Positions 15,801 to 23,852 of a stretch of 64,000 nucleotides of DNA are shown here, one piece after another (the stretch's first letter is position 1; every line of letters begins with the position of its first letter). Where the stretch lies: positions 434,001 to 498,000 of the forward strand of contig NZ_JAKRNK010000001.1 of NCBI RefSeq assembly GCF_022346885.1, read 5' to 3'. Source of the DNA: Paenibacillus sp. ACRRX. GTDB taxonomy: Bacteria; Bacillota; Bacilli; Paenibacillales; Paenibacillaceae. The translations under genes were made by a program, and so were the position numbers. Below the pieces are notes generated by a model, which saw only the letters and a list, made by a program, of their open reading frames with translations, was not told where the DNA came from and did no database searches.

Positions 15801-18039
15801 TCGTGAATTGATGATTGAATCTTTGCAGAACAAGCAGAACTATGTGCCGATTCAGAAGAAAGAGTACAACTTGGCGGGAGCTGTTGTAGCCTCTTCGGAT
15901 GGAAATGGGAACCAAACGACATACAAGTATGATACGTTAGGTCAACTGCTAGCCGTTGTTGACGCAGACAACCAGCAGACTAGCTACCTGTACGATATGC
16001 TCGGGAACTTGGTGACAACAACCTATGGCAACCAGCAAAGCACCAAGAAAGAGTTCGATGAATTGGGGCAAGTCATTAAGAGTATTAATGGTACGGGTCA
16101 AGAACAGAAGTTCTATTATGATGCCAACAGCAACCCGGTGCGTTCCATCGATCGCAGTGGAGTGGCGACAGATAACCGTTTTAACAATATGAATCAATTG
16201 GTGCAGACGATAACAGGGAATGACAATGTGCAATACGCGTATGATACCGAGGGTAGACGCCTGAGCATGACTGACCATCGCGGCACAACAAGCTACAAAT
16301 ATCAGCCGATATCCGGATTCCTGACGGAGATTCAATACCCGGATGGCGTACGGTTGACGAATAGTTATGATTTGAACAAACAGACAGGTTATGAGCTTCA
16401 GGCTCCACAGACAAACGTAAAAGTGGATGCAGGCTACGACAACATGAACCGGTTGAAAACGTTAGGCGTAACGAGCGGCGGTTCTGCTGCCAACACGATT
16501 GGCTACAATTATCTCAGTAACGGGCAGTTAGCGCAGCAAAGTTATGGCACGGCTTTTGTATCGCAGTTGCAGTATACCGATGTGAAGCTGTCCCAATTAA
16601 CGTATACGAGAAATAACGCTGCGATGAATACGTTCCAGTACGGTTATGATGCCAATAGCAACATTACCAGTCGGAACGAGAATAACAGGGGATCAAGCTT
16701 TACATACACACCGTTGAACCAGATCAAGACGTCTAGTGAATTCGACGAACGTTATTCCTACGATGCACGTTACAATCGATTAACGCTGGAAAGCTCCCGT
16801 GAGCTGCCAATTCAAGAAGCGCAATATGAATATGATGTGAAGAATCGGCTTGTAAAGGCGACAGGGACTCACAATCCAGTCACGTATTCTTACACTGGAG
16901 AGGGCCTGCTGTACGAACGGATGGAGAATCAGTCCAAGAGCCGTTATTACTATGATGCGAAGAGCTTATTGTTGGCGGAAGCATCAGTAGGTGCGGACGG
17001 CAAGGCCCAGATGAAGTACGTATATATCCATGATTTGAACGGCAAGTTAGTCGGACGTCAGGATGCTGCCAACGGTAAAATGCAATATTACCAACTGAAC
17101 GGGCATGGTGATGTGGTCGCGTTGGTAGATGAGCAAGGGCAGAAACTGAATGAATATCGCTATGACATTTGGGGCCAGCCGCTCGAAGAAAAAGAGACTG
17201 TACCGAATATCTTGAAGTACTCAGGTGAGTACTGGGATAAGACAACAGGACTCCAGTATTTGCGAGCTAGATGGTACGACCCAAGCATGGGGCGGTTTAT
17301 TAATGAGGATACGTATGAAGGGGATAAAGGGAATCCGCTTAGTTTAAATTTGTATACGTATGTGGAGAATAATCCGTTGAAGTTTATTGATCCAAGTGGA
17401 CATGCTCGAATCAATTCTTATGATGTTATGGAATTGGAACTAGTCCTAAATGAAGCCATGAAATTTCAATCAACGAAGTCAGAAGGTTGGTGGAGATGGA
17501 GAGGTTATTTAGGGACAGAGTTTGCGCCAGTATTTAATGAAGCGGACAATAATAGATTTAAGTATCTGTACTCCTTGCTTACGCAGACAAATAGTGGAAA
17601 GCATTCCTTAGGAAGAGCAGAATGGGCTAAAGGACAATTACTAGATAGTTACGCTGAGTATAAGCAAGATGAATATAATGAAGTTTTAGCATATGCTATT
17701 ATAGGAAGTATTGGAGGTATTGCTAATTCTAAGGGGACGGGTAATGTTAAGTTCTCTCCAAACAACTTGCCAAAAGACCCTCAGCAATTGGTGAAGAATG
17801 GGTGGAAAGATGTCACACCTGAAGGTATGGCGAAAAAAACAAGTTCAAGAGAATATAATGACCCTGCAACAGGAATGAAGGTGAGATTTGATCCCGGTAA
17901 GCCCGGAGCAAATGGCTTTGAAGGAAAAGATCATTATCATGTCACCAATCCAAATGGTACTACAAAAGTAGATTACTATCTGGATGTTAATGGTAATCCT
18001 GTTGCTAAAGGTTCAAAAGCGTCTCATATCGTCCCATAG
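12859..18039 (+). CDS. Secreted Rhs/YD-repeat polymorphic toxin (WapA-like)
   Basis: 1726 residues. An N-terminal signal peptide (MRKISWVLIVALCLEIL, cut near NA-LE) is followed by a segment with KYKVSPSSIIEMLNAGYSLKD and an N-terminal Rhs region (TDISLPGRNGFSFNLTRSYNS). Dozens of YD repeats then form the cocoon-type shell (for example YTYDRLGRTTSV, YKYDTLGQL, YSYDARYNRL). The Rhs core ends at RARWYDPSMGRF and NNPLKFIDPSGH; the Asp is residue 1511 and is the expected self-cleavage site. The last roughly 212 residues are a variable toxin tip ending in GKDHYHVTNPN and SHIVP, which resembles a nuclease-type polymorphic toxin I recall as type 24 (unverified). A candidate immunity gene follows after 12 bases. 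B. subtilis WapA is the nearest known arrangement. Confidence 0.92.
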   Translation: MRKISWVLIVALCLEILSPGILSMQQSVNALEGQQQGALLTIDSVAAKYKVSPSSIIEMLNAGYSLKDISAALDKNSDVLKLFETLEKLFPGKGKPYQPPAVTDVTYGFEGLNPLLDLDMLANATGNVYGIYDGTDGKNTVTSSVYGRSKRSLTSSSYDELGLKNQHVRLDQAPYSVSTGLEDISTSDGSLNMKVTDISLPGRNGFSFNLTRSYNSNAAEYYEKNFTQTWLLGFYFSPNLTVKVYTAQPGTERKYQFEYPVSSKDIYFSNKYVAQAPRKFANGINGRYDQIHEIMEEEYGDKTKKIDTYEVWADGNKYELDVYPMDAPLEQSYFISETMRQGTTYDSWTSSRVMDKRIPLGKGWTWDIPYMHMGGNSKYIAMPGGSVYLVGGDNQIVNYPWHDVSLSMDTSKVVNEVYSEYVLKYKNGIKYYFSFDGRLIRQEDPYGNSYDFYYYRLNGGEYVLQKVIAGTGHYLYFNYSSDGSNITVSNGTDMVTYQKGWVPGTENLQYLHSIIDMMGRTTHYSYKFAESKFTVLNAKKPDVRNDFALINQIHHPTGAKTQFTYDSQIRNLSSGTKQIQYRVVERKDVLEYTDGRVIESNNNTFRYESDPYSYYQDTAHTMIVSNGELNTSFRYKKLWNNGNPKFFNLETIQEAGASQHISQQAYDEASGNPNPIQIVTKKRNGGAESPALTVNRQYDRDGNITSETSSMGASTVTTYDPTFALPQTVTTKFDANQQSVTRYVRNGQGSVIESKTYANAEGGPLLRHTNFEYDGFGNVTKVFANNNGKPTVFRYQYGPEYQHAFLTQQDVEVTNADGQKSVVVEKAQYDPLTGRLLAYTDGLNQITSYTYDRLGRTTSVTMPNQAQASYVYNDSANHIMAKNTLGEVQQVWFDPLGRKLRETQGLGEVKYGYDERTGRLLWQDDAYGNRTWYSYDAFGRIKQTTYADQTSSKVEYDDVGSSVTTIDAEQNRTRSTSDILGRELMIESLQNKQNYVPIQKKEYNLAGAVVASSDGNGNQTTYKYDTLGQLLAVVDADNQQTSYLYDMLGNLVTTTYGNQQSTKKEFDELGQVIKSINGTGQEQKFYYDANSNPVRSIDRSGVATDNRFNNMNQLVQTITGNDNVQYAYDTEGRRLSMTDHRGTTSYKYQPISGFLTEIQYPDGVRLTNSYDLNKQTGYELQAPQTNVKVDAGYDNMNRLKTLGVTSGGSAANTIGYNYLSNGQLAQQSYGTAFVSQLQYTDVKLSQLTYTRNNAAMNTFQYGYDANSNITSRNENNRGSSFTYTPLNQIKTSSEFDERYSYDARYNRLTLESSRELPIQEAQYEYDVKNRLVKATGTHNPVTYSYTGEGLLYERMENQSKSRYYYDAKSLLLAEASVGADGKAQMKYVYIHDLNGKLVGRQDAANGKMQYYQLNGHGDVVALVDEQGQKLNEYRYDIWGQPLEEKETVPNILKYSGEYWDKTTGLQYLRARWYDPSMGRFINEDTYEGDKGNPLSLNLYTYVENNPLKFIDPSGHARINSYDVMELELVLNEAMKFQSTKSEGWWRWRGYLGTEFAPVFNEADNNRFKYLYSLLTQTNSGKHSLGRAEWAKGQLLDSYAEYKQDEYNEVLAYAIIGSIGGIANSKGTGNVKFSPNNLPKDPQQLVKNGWKDVTPEGMAKKTSSREYNDPATGMKVRFDPGKPGANGFEGKDHYHVTNPNGTTKVDYYLDVNGNPVAKGSKASHIVP
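15259..17324 (+). repeat. Rhs core segment duplicated in the orphan cassette
   Basis: This part of the intact Rhs gene is repeated, with scattered substitutions, at 19014-20790. The copies differ in length by 289 bases, accounted for exactly by deletions of 12, 201 and 76 bases in the downstream copy. Homology ends just before the DPxGH junction, where the toxin tips diverge. Confidence 0.9.
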
Positions 18040-18051
18040 GAGGAGATTAGA

Positions 18052-18396
18052 ATTAAACTAATTGAATTGTTAGCGACTTACGACTTGCACGATAGCATTG
18101 TAGAGAGTGTTGAATATTTGCTTGATGAGAAAAAGGTTCTAATAAAACTGGAGTTATGTCAGTGGAAGCAAGCTAATTATGATGAATCTGAACCTGAAAT
18201 GCAGGAAGGAGTGTTAACTTTCACGAACGTAAACTCATTTCAAATTGAACCGTCCTCGTTTTTGATAAATAGTAATGAAATTCTTAATGTAAATGTCGAT
18301 AATGAAGCTAGGAATATAGAAATCATTCTGACGGGTACTGATGATATAGGGAAGGTCAGCATTATAGCACAGGATATTTTTTGGGAAGGATGCTGA
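18052..18396 (+). CDS. Candidate immunity protein for the Rhs toxin, possible ATT start
   Basis: 114 residues if read from ATT at 18052, seven bases after AGGAGGAG; the first conventional start in the frame is TTG at 18067, which sits too far from the site. Read from ATT, the protein begins (M)KLIELLATYDLHDSIVESV. The start lies 12 bases after the toxin stop. The protein is small and acidic with alternating strands (KVLIKLELCQW, NIEIILTG), and it shares no motif I can name. Position directly behind a toxin tip is the usual place for the cognate immunity gene, so the role is inferred from context. A TTG start would give 109 residues. Confidence 0.65.
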   Translation: MKLIELLATYDLHDSIVESVEYLLDEKKVLIKLELCQWKQANYDESEPEMQEGVLTFTNVNSFQIEPSSFLINSNEILNVNVDNEARNIEIILTGTDDIGKVSIIAQDIFWEGC

Positions 18397-18551
18397 CTAA
18401 AGGTGGGGCTACCCAGTGCCGAATAAACCCATCATTCAACCAATAACACATCTAATCCATGTAAAACCTGTAAAAAGACTTCGTCATTTTGTTTGTACGC
18501 ACATTAAAGGCTTTATTTATATAACCCAAATAACGATATTCTGTTGCATTG

Positions 18552-18598
18552 AACAGGTTGATTATGGTCAGATACCACCATAGTTGACCTGTTTTTTG
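18552..18598 (+). terminator. Terminator after the toxin-immunity pair
   Basis: AACAGGTTGATTATGGT (18552-18568) pairs with ACCATAGTTGACCTGTT (18576-18592) with one mismatch, followed by TTTTT. Confidence 0.85.
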
Positions 18599-18600
18599 TT

Positions 18601-19013
18601 ACCTTCGTTTGCTTACGAATTTTTAGATCTAACGTAACCGTAGAATGAGCTGTTGCGATAGAGACAGTGGGGAGCAGGGAATCGCAACTATTAAGTAGAA
18701 CGGTACTACAACTTGAGTTTAGACAGACAAAGTAAAGAGCATTTTGTCCGCAACATAACTAACCCTTACAGCGATGATTATGGTGCAGGATAGAAATTTG
18801 GTGACGACCAATAACATATACTGGTAAAAATACGAAATAGGCCAGCCGTCTTGTCTAATACACAGCCGCTAATGTTTACATGGACGAAGTTTCCTAGGAG
18901 TGCGTTTTTACAGGACTTCACAAGGGATACACTATCATTCCGTTTAAGATCCACCATTGTACTGTTTAAGTCAGTATAGCTAATATTAGTGACCAGAGCC
19001 AGTGCTATCCCAA
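18601..19013. other. Non-coding spacer between Rhs cassettes
   Basis: About 410 bases with no gene I can support. It is not homologous to the Rhs core, and the duplicated core begins abruptly at 19014. A 59-codon minus-strand frame (18778-18957) was considered and rejected. It is probably debris from earlier cassette exchange. Confidence 0.4.
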
Positions 19014-20480
19014 TATCAGCATGCGTTCTTTACGCAGCAGGATGTGGAAGTGACCAATGCCGATGGGGAGAAAAGCGTAATAGTGGAGAAAGCACAGTAC
19101 GATCCGTTGACTGGACGTATGCTTGCGTATACGGATGGTCTCAATCAAACCACATCGTACACATACGATCGTCTAGGCCGCACAACATCTGTCATGATGC
19201 CGAACCAAGCGCAGGCCAGCTATGTTTACAATGATAGCACCAACCACATCATGGCTAAAAATACGTTAGGTGAAGTCCAACAGGTTTGGTTTGATCCACT
19301 GGGTCGCAAACTGAAAGAGACGCAAGGCTTGGGCGAAGTAAAGTATGGTTATGATGAGCTCACAAGTCGTCTGCTGTGGCAGGACGATGCCTATGGAAAT
19401 CGGACATGGTACAGTTATGATGCCTTTGGTCGCATCAAGCAGACAACATATGCATCCAAGGTGGAGTATGACGATGTTGGCTCAAGCGTAACAACGATCG
19501 ATGCGGAACAGAACCGAACACGCTCCACAAGTGATATACTCGGTCGAGAATTGATGATCGAATCCTTGCAAAATAAGCAGAACTATGTGCCGATTCAGAA
19601 GAAAGAGTACAACTTGGCGGGAGCTGTTGTAGCCTCTACGGATGGAAATGGGAACCATTACGATGCCAACAGCAACCCGGTGCGTTCCATTGATCGCAGC
19701 GGAGTGGCGACGGATAACCATTTTAACAATATGAATCAATTGGTGCAGACGGTAACAGGGAATGACAATGTGCAATACGCGTATGATACCGAAGGCAGAC
19801 GCCTGAGCATGACGGACCATCGCGGCACAACAAGCTATAAATATCAGCCGATATCCGGATTCCTGACGGAGATTCAATACCCGGATGGCGTACGGTTGAC
19901 GAATAGCTATGATTTGAACAAACAGACAGGTTATGAGCTTCAGGCTTCACAGACCAACGTAAAAGTAGATGCAGGCTACGACAACATGAACCGGTTGAAA
20001 ACGTTAGGCGTAACGAGCGGCGGTTCCGCTGCCAACACGTTTGGCTACGATTATCTCAGCAACGGGCAGTTAGCGCAGCAAAGCTATGGCACGGCTTTTG
20101 TATCACAGTTGCAGTATACCGATGTGAAGCTGTCCCAATTAGCGTATACGAGAAATAACGCTGCGATGAATACGTTCCAGTACGGTTATGATGCCAATAG
20201 CAACATTACAAGTCGGAACGAGAATAACGTGGGATCAAGCTTTACATACACACCGTTGAACCAGATCAAGACGTCTAGTGAATTCGACGAACGTTATTCC
20301 TACGATGCACGTTACAATCGATTAACGCTGGAAAGCTCCCGTGAGCTGCCAATTCAAGAAGCGCAGTACGAATATGATGTGAAGAATAGACTTGTAAAGG
20401 CGGCTGGTGCTCACAATCCTGTCACGTATTCTTACACAGGAGAGGGCCTGCTGTACGAACGGACGGCAAGGCCCAGATGA
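19002..20480 (+). pseudogene. Orphan Rhs core copy, 5'-truncated and frameshifted
   Basis: A 492-codon frame with no signal peptide or N-terminal Rhs region. From 19014 it copies the intact core starting at parent position 15259. Compared with the parent it lacks 12 bases (near 19453, in frame), 201 bases (near 19656, in frame, 67 residues of YD repeats) and 76 bases (at 20460-20463). The last deletion joins two CGGA copies and shifts the frame, so translation ends in RTARPR. There is no ribosome site suited to a secreted Rhs protein. Best read as a silent spare-tip cassette whose core survives as recombination homology, now partly decayed. Confidence 0.88.
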
Positions 20481-21346
20481 AGTACGTATATATCCATGAT
20501 TTGAACGGCAAGTTAGTCGGACGTCAGGATGCTGCCAGCGGTAAAATGCAATATTACCAACTAAACGGGCATGGTGATGTGGTCGCGTTGGTAGACGAGC
20601 AAGGGCAGAAACTGAATGAATATCGCTATGATATTTGGGGCCAGCCGCTTGAAGAGAAGGAGACCGTACCGAATATCTTGAAGTACTCAGGTGAGTACTG
20701 GGATAAGACAACGGGACTCCAGTATTTGCGAGCCAGATGGTACGATCCAAGCATGGGGCGGTTTATTAATGAGGATACGTATGAAGGGGACATCAAGAAT
20801 CCGCTGAGTTTGAATTTGTATTTGTATGTGGCAAATAATCCTCTGATCTATAGTGATCCAACAGGTCATGAGTATGGTAGAGTTTCTGATTTTGTTAGTG
20901 ATTTCGGGGGAACCATTGTTCATGGAAAGGAAACCATAGGATATAATGTGACCTTTAAATCTGTCAATGGTATTTCGAAAAATGAAACAGTCTATAGTAA
21001 TACAATGCCACATTATCTTGTGTCAAAAGATACTCAAGTTATTTATAAATCAATATTCAGAAAGTATGCCGATATAAGTATTACTGGAGACACGCAAAGA
21101 TTTTACTATGATGAAAATAAAATAGTAAATGGAAATATGTATGCCGAGCGTGCTGAATTTTATGAGAAGATGGGTGCTTCATTTAAAGCGGTTAGGTACT
21201 CATTTGAAAAGTCAGAATCAGAAGCTAAGGTTGAAAACTTCCTTTCAGGATTTTATGTTAACACTGTTTTAGATATCACTACGGGTGGGGTGAAAGCGAG
21301 TCTCTGGGTGGCAACTACTCTGGCTGCAATAGAACATTCAGGATAA
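20477..21346 (+). pseudogene. Orphan Rhs core end with a second, different toxin tip
   Basis: 289 codons. They continue the core in the next frame after the 76-base deletion: MKYVYIHDLNGKL through RARWYDPSMGRF and NNPLIYSDPTGH, the intact junction motif. The tip after DPTGH (about 164 residues) differs completely from that of the upstream Rhs. It shows no motif I can name and is AT-rich. Its frame closes at TAA 21344-21346, but a plausible C-terminal continuation lies in another frame up to 21489, so the tip may itself be frameshifted. It would need recombination with the intact core to be made as a full-length protein. Confidence 0.8.
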
Positions 21347-21489
21347 CGGAATTCACACCAAAGACAGAGTCGGGCACATTTAATAGAGAAGTATACTGGC
21401 TTTACAATAATAAGGGAGGTGTACGCTCTATGTTTATGATTGATATTGCCCCGTCAGGTAAAATAGAGCACAAGCAATACTTCAAGTAA
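21262..21489 (+). pseudogene. Out-of-frame C-terminal remnant of a toxin tip
   Basis: Open in frame 1 from the stop at 21259-21261 to TAA 21487-21489. From about 21334 the sequence reads like real protein: TEFTPKTESGTF, REVYWLYNNKGGVRS, MFMIDIAPSGK, HKQYFK. It has the compact aromatic and charged pattern of a toxin C-terminus. It overlaps the end of the preceding frame, so a one- or two-base indel near 21335-21350 would join them. No start codon with a ribosome site belongs to it. The family is not recognised. Confidence 0.5.
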
Positions 21490-21580
21490 ACATCAAAAAC
21501 TTTATAAAAAAAGAACTAAATGTCACTACAATTAAATCTAAATTACAAAATGATAAATGAGAGGAGGATAGATTATCTAA

Positions 21581-21946
21581 TTGCGAAAATTAAGATGCTT
21601 TCAATGTAATAATCCGCTTCCATTGAAATGGCTAATTTTTAGTGGTCAATGGAAGGCGCATAAATGTAAATGTTCACAGTTGTATGAATGGCCTTGGAAA
21701 AGAAAAGTTTATTTTTACACTAGTTTTATTACTGGTATATTTTTGAGTTATTATCTGGATGCTTTCTATGGTGATAAACTAGAAAAATACATTATGGATG
21801 AAGTAAACAGTATCGTTGTTACTAGGTTTCTATTGTTCATAATCACAGTAATTTTTATTTTGTTATTTGTATTTTTATCTTATTTTGTTAACCCAAAGGT
21901 ATATAAATTAAAAGAAGGTACAGATGGCGATAAACAGTTAGAGTGA
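21581..21946 (+). CDS. Small membrane protein with N-terminal Cys motif, possible immunity protein of the orphan tip
   Basis: 121 residues from TTG at 21581; GAGGAGG lies 13 bases ahead, a little far, and no other start is in frame because TAA precedes directly. The N-terminus has a CxxC (CFQCNNPLPLKW) and a CKC, a possible small zinc site. Two transmembrane segments follow (about 47-63 and 82-105) with a short charged tail. It directly follows the orphan toxin tip, where an immunity gene is expected, and a good terminator follows. Membrane-bound immunity would suit a toxin acting at or through the membrane, but this is position-based inference. Confidence 0.55.
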   Translation: MRKLRCFQCNNPLPLKWLIFSGQWKAHKCKCSQLYEWPWKRKVYFYTSFITGIFLSYYLDAFYGDKLEKYIMDEVNSIVVTRFLLFIITVIFILLFVFLSYFVNPKVYKLKEGTDGDKQLE

Positions 21947-22002
21947 TGAATAAGGCTGTTAATAAATCTTTAAATTAGCCTCCAATAGTAATAATTTTGT
22001 TT

Positions 22003-22036
22003 AACCACAATGCGGCTTGCTATCGTATTGTGGTTT
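22003..22036 (+). terminator. Terminator after the small membrane protein gene
   Basis: AACCACAAT (22003-22011) pairs with ATTGTGGTT (22026-22034) and is followed by a T run. Confidence 0.85.
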
Positions 22037-22039
22037 TTT

Positions 22040-22452
22040 CTTTGGTTGATGCCCCACCCAGTGTCGAATGAATTGGGCGGCATGTCACGAAAGAACCTAA
22101 CTCTCATCAACCCCTTATGATATTTTTCGAATATACATGTTGGTTCAGTATCCTCCCTCGTTTAACAAGTACTGTTTGTGCTCTCATCTGGTTTCATTTG
22201 AGAAGCCTAAACCCAAATTACTCGAAAGAATTAATGAGATAATGAACGGTGAACTTGAGCAACGACAAGTCACTGGATATACCGTAGGGAAATCGAAAAA
22301 GAAATGAGCACACGTCCTACTCTTGACTTTGAATGTGTTGCGGCGGAGCAATGGGAAGATACAATTGCAGTACCATGTGCAACACTAGTTGGTGTTGTGA
22401 GTAAAGTAACAGTAGCGTAATTTCATTGGATCAATCTTTCATGATATCATGA
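22040..22452 (+). other. Degraded mobile-element-like region with short frame remnants
   Basis: Two short overlapping frames are visible: 22208-22306 (KPKPKLLERINEIMNGELEQ and on to KSKKK) and 22304-22420 (MSTRPTLDFECVAAEQWEDT and on). They overlap by ATGA as intact phage or element genes often do, but each is under 45 residues. I do not recognise either. They directly precede a serine-recombinase fragment, so they may be leftovers of the same element. Confidence 0.4.
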
Positions 22453-22551
22453 AGAGGTCGTAACAAGAAAGCCCAGACAGGCGGGTATGCAGGAGAAAGA
22501 GCAGCCTTTGGTTATAAAGCCCAAAAGGGAAATAAAGTATGGAGCTATTGA
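22453..22551 (+). pseudogene. Fragment of a serine site-specific recombinase
   Basis: Thirty-two codons reading RGRNKKAQTGGYAGERAAFG then YKAQKGNKV, ending in TGA. This is the conserved joint after the catalytic domain of resolvase/invertase-type recombinases, where G-G-Y-A-G-x-x-x-x-G-Y is usual. The catalytic domain and the remainder of the protein are absent. It marks a former integrated element next to the Rhs cassettes. Confidence 0.6.
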
Positions 22552-22703
22552 AGCAATAGGCCTGCATCAGGCCTATCTAATGATAAAACAACACACAATA
22601 AGAAGGATATAACCAAGGTATCATTGTGGCGCTGACCACTCGAAATGAGGATGTTAACCTCCTTATTTTAGAGTAGAGTTACGAAATCCTCAGGGGAAAT
22701 GAG

Positions 22704-23575
22704 ATGGAGAACTATGCACCGGAAGAAGAAATACAACTCAAGCATTTGTTTATAGGAATTGACTTACATAAGAATCATCATACGGATGTGTTTTTTGAAT
22801 GGTTTTAAGCGAAGATTAGGATCTTTTAAGTTAGATAATAAGCCAAGTGAGTTCCCAAAGCTTGTTGCTGAGGCAAAGAAATATATCCGAAAAGGAATTT
22901 CTCCTGTATATGGATTAGAAGATAAAGGTGGTTACGGGAAAGCCTTAGCGGTGTATCTTGTAGAACAGAAGCACACCGTTAAAGAAGTCACCCTGCTCTG
23001 CCTAATGGCATTCATAAAGCCAATCCTATTGTACAGAAATCAGATGAATGGGATGCGGAATGTGTAGGTCATGTATTGATTGATAAATTCGAATCATTAC
23101 TGACTGCGAAGCCTATGGATCAGTATTGGGTAATCGCTCAACTCATAACAACAAGAACAGCAGCGGCAACGAACTTAACCGTTCTCATTAATCAGCTTCA
23201 TGCCTAATTAGGCCATCATTACCCAAGTTATCGGAAGTTCTTTGCTGAATTGGATGGGAAGACATCACTGGCGTTCTTTGAACAATATCCCTCTCATCAC
23301 TTGTTGAAGGGAACAACTGTCAAAGAACTAAGAGAGTTTCTGTTAAAGCCGAGCAATTTTGCCTGTTCGATCAAGAAAGCTGAGAAGATATTCTCCATGA
23401 TTAAAGAAGATGGGGATACAACACGAGATTACCAAGCAGAACGGGACTTTATCATACAAAGTCACATTCGTCGTATACGTAACTGTAAGGAAGAGATGAA
23501 AGCTATTGAACAGCATCTAAAACTGCTCATGCAGGGTACAGGATATCAGACGGAAAGCTGGATGCTGGTGTTTAT
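22704..23575 (+). pseudogene. Broken IS110-family transposase
   Basis: Starts at ATG 22704 with FIGIDLHKNHHT, the first Asp segment of the RuvC-like DEDD fold of IS110 transposases. It stops early and shifts frame near 22795, continues from NGFKRRLGSFK through GLEDKGGYGKALAVYL, shifts again near 23000 (KANPIVQKSDEWDAECVGH is in another frame), has an in-frame stop at about 23206, and resumes with GKTSLAFFEQYPSHHLLKGT to IEQHLKLLM. The expected GYQLExxPGI region with the second catalytic part is missing. At least three lesions make it non-functional. IS110 elements have no classical inverted ends, and I could not place element borders. Confidence 0.85.
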
Positions 23576-23785
23576 TTTCCGATGAAGGGCTCATGGTATT
23601 TATCTTTATCGGAAGGATCGCATTTTATGGCCTATAGCAGATGGACGGGGATTCCATAAGAAGAGAAAAGGGAGTTATAAATTGCTATAATTGCGATTGT
23701 AAGCTCCTGCACAAGTAACGGAAGGTAATCAATCTTGCAAAGATGCTATGTAAAGTAACTGTACAAAACTGCACATAAACAAAAG
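23576..23785 (+). other. Residual sequence after the IS110 remnant
   Basis: A short frame ending at about 23690 reads IYLYRKDRILWPIADGRG then FHKKRKGSYKLL, which looks like the end of a real protein but has no start. It could be the displaced 3' end of the transposase or of another element. Nothing else is supported. Confidence 0.3.
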
Positions 23786-23814
23786 GCCGTCATGAATGGA
23801 TCATTCATGACGGC
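23786..23814. terminator. Perfect 13-bp hairpin terminator
   Basis: GCCGTCATGAATG (23786-23798) and CATTCATGACGGC (23802-23814) pair around three bases. AAAAG on one side and CTTTAAT on the other let it work in both directions; it mainly ends the minus-strand LamG gene. Confidence 0.88.
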
Positions 23815-23852
23815 TTTAATATCTAATTTTTTTTCTGAATACTACGCAATGA

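Noticed and set aside
18778-18957. 59-codon minus-strand frame beginning MVDLKRNDSVSLVKS
   Set aside because: The start recalls a TerD-like protein, but the Asp-rich metal-binding motif and a ribosome site are absent.
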